Positions 5,518 through 6,983 of a DNA stretch of 6,983 bases are shown one piece after another. Every line of letters starts with the position of its first letter. Positions within the stretch are counted from its first letter, which is position 1. A program made the position numbers and the translations under genes. Location of the stretch: contig PUOQ01000126.1 in NCBI GenBank assembly GCA_003552785.1, positions 1 to 6,983 on the forward strand. The letters run 5' to 3'. A model generated the notes under the pieces. That model was not told where the DNA came from and ran no database searches. It worked only from the letters and a program-made list of their open reading frames with translations. This DNA is from Dehalococcoidia bacterium (GTDB lineage Bacteria; Chloroflexota; Dehalococcoidia; Dehalococcoidales; CSSed11-197).

Positions 5518-6983
5518 AAGCTGGTGCTTGCACTTGATGATGGCGAAACTGGCACCTTGATGATAAAAGTGCTGCCTGACCCCCCCGAACTATTTACCAA
5601 AATGCTGCCGCCATGAGCTTCCACAATAAATTTGGATAAAACCAGCCCCAGCCCCAGGCCGCCAACCCTTCCTTTTGTACTGCTGAACCGCTTGTAAGGC
5701 TGAAAAAGGTATTTCCTCTGCTCTTCACTTATTCCTATTCCGGTATCAGAAACTTCGATAAACAGCCAGGAGTTCTCCTGCCTGGCTTTGATATGTATTT
5801 TACCAGGTGGTGGTGTATATTTTATAGCATTATCCAGAAGGTTTAGCAATACCTGAATCAGACGCTCCTTGTCGGCCTTAATTTTTTCCAATTCCTGAGG
5901 TGCATCCAGGTTAATTTCCAGGTTTTTTCTGGATGCATTTTCAGAGACATAATCCAACACTTCTCTTAGCATCTTTTGCGGATCAATCCTTCGACACTTC
6001 AAATGCAGGATGCCCACTTCACCCCGAGCCAGGTCAATAAGGTCATCAACCTTTTTAGATAATCTGCTGGCACCTATATTGACATTTCTGGCAAGGCTTG
6101 TTTGAGGTTCATCGGTCAATGTTGATGAAAGGGCTTCACTGCAGGCCATCAGTGGTGTCAGTGGTGTTTTAAGTTCATGAACCAGGGCGCGGGTGAATTC
6201 AATCCTCTCTACCATCTTGTCCTGAATATCCCGGCGCAACTGCCGTTCAATTTTAAGAAGCTCTTTGAGCCTGCTTTCAGCTTTTTTTAACTGCTCTGTT
6301 CTATCACTGACAATTTCTTCAAGGCAACCCTGATAAGCCTTAAGCCTCTCCTCGGCCTGTTTCTGCCGGGTAATATCAGTAAAGGATGCCAGCACTCTGG
6401 ACCAGGTGTCTTCATGACCCGGCAATAAATAGTATTTGACGTGCAGGTATTTCCAGTTGCCCTTGAAGGTGGGGTCTGCCATGTCATAGGTTACTTCGGT
6501 ATCGCCCCGGGCAAAGGCAACGATGTTTTCCAGCTCACGTGCAAGCCCGGTGGGCCGCCTGGAAAGAAGATCGAGTATACCGGAACATAAATCCTGCCTT
6601 GATTCGGCTTCCCAGAGGGAAACTGCCTCTTTGTTGACCCCGATGATCCGGCCCAGTCTCAGGCAATCAAGTGCATGGCAGGGGTTTGAGTCGAAGTATT
6701 GCTTTAAGCCGGTAATACCCTGTGAACCAAGCGAGTCGATACACTCCTTGACCCGGGAATAGTCCATCTCCCAGATGGCAGCCGGGGCTTCTTCGAAAAG
6801 GCTCTGGAATTTATCCTTTTCGTCTGCCAGGGCTTTTTGAAGATTTTTACGTTCGGTTATGTCCCTCAGGTAAATAACATTGGCCGGTTGGCCTTTATAC
6901 TGAGTAACCGCACTGGTAAGCTCGCAGGGAACCTGGAGGCCGTCTTTTCGGATAATGCCCACTTCATAAAGCCCTGGCAGGGA
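5514..6983 (-). CDS. PAS-domain sensor histidine kinase (5' end cut by window)
   Basis: The frame is open to the window edge; 489 residues are visible and the true start lies outside (the GTG at 6962 is internal). Numbered from the first visible residue: the C-terminal half of a PAS domain (1-45, ending in RDITERK); a second PAS domain (about 58-206, starting FQSLFEEAPAAIWEMD and ending FTDITRQK); a probable coiled-coil linker (205-257); HisKA with the phospho-acceptor His at 269 in VHELKTPL; and HATPase_c (about 365-480) with N-box LLDNAIKYT, G1 box DTGIGI, F-box YLFQPYKRF and G2 box GGLGLGLVLSK. No membrane segment is visible, so sensing in this part is probably cytoplasmic; the missing N-terminus could hold one. 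The Ser-rich tail ends at a TGA overlapping the response regulator start, so the pair is a two-component system. The signal cannot be read from the sequence; PAS domains often sense redox state or small ligands. Confidence 0.95.
   Translation of the reverse strand, partial: SLPGLYEVGIIRKDGLQVPCELTSAVTQYKGQPANVIYLRDITERKNLQKALADEKDKFQSLFEEAPAAIWEMDYSRVKECIDSLGSQGITGLKQYFDSNPCHALDCLRLGRIIGVNKEAVSLWEAESRQDLCSGILDLLSRRPTGLARELENIVAFARGDTEVTYDMADPTFKGNWKYLHVKYYLLPGHEDTWSRVLASFTDITRQKQAEERLKAYQGCLEEIVSDRTEQLKKAESRLKELLKIERQLRRDIQDKMVERIEFTRALVHELKTPLTPLMACSEALSSTLTDEPQTSLARNVNIGASRLSKKVDDLIDLARGEVGILHLKCRRIDPQKMLREVLDYVSENASRKNLEINLDAPQELEKIKADKERLIQVLLNLLDNAIKYTPPPGKIHIKARQENSWLFIEVSDTGIGISEEQRKYLFQPYKRFSSTKGRVGGLGLGLVLSKFIVEAHGGSILVNSSGGSGSTFIIKVPVSPSSSASTSL

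Noticed and set aside
6962..6983. GTG at 6962 as the start of the histidine kinase
   Set aside because: It falls inside a PAS domain, and the frame remains open to the window edge, so the gene continues outside the window.

Overview
All supported genes lie on the minus strand and read from high to low coordinates. The window looks like a bacterial signalling block followed by a three-subunit molybdenum hydroxylase (xanthine oxidase family) operon. The cofactor set (2Fe-2S subunit, Mo-cofactor subunit, FAD subunit with an extra Fe-S cysteine cluster) and the PAS histidine kinase would fit an uncultured anaerobe. The Chloroflexota (Dehalococcoidia-like lineages) are one possibility, but no marker gene here fixes the taxonomy.

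Right part (4840-6983): a PAS/PAS sensor histidine kinase, cut by the window edge, overlaps its partner OmpR-type response regulator by 4 bp (ATGA). A 197-bp gap (4643/4840) follows. It contains a candidate extended -10 promoter and a perfect 16-bp palindrome. Next come a receiver-only response regulator (4224-4643) and a 52-residue ribbon-helix-helix-like protein (4037-4195) that is easy to miss because of its size.

Left part (1-3914): the hydroxylase operon. The 2Fe-2S subunit carries a twin-arginine signal and a lipobox, so the complex is probably exported and membrane-anchored. The Mo-cofactor subunit (3255-949) is a full-length family member, about 768 residues, interrupted once by an in-frame TGA at codon 358. 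The FAD subunit (936 to the window edge) has four cysteines placed as in 4-hydroxybenzoyl-CoA reductase beta and PaoB. The set matches the E. coli PaoABC periplasmic aldehyde oxidoreductase in parts list, but the gene order is FeS-Mo-FAD.

The most interesting point is the in-frame TGA. A gapless alignment by eye to remembered family motifs puts it in the active-site loop, at the position of the Cu-binding Cys of form I CO dehydrogenase (motif AYRCSFR) and of the Gly in form II (AYRGAGR). The frame is intact on both sides, no ribosome binding site precedes the downstream ATG, and a GC-rich hairpin starts 20 nt after the TGA. This suggests a selenocysteine-containing molybdenum hydroxylase. A nonsense mutation or a sequencing error remains possible. 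The hairpin does not fully match the bacterial SECIS consensus as I know it.
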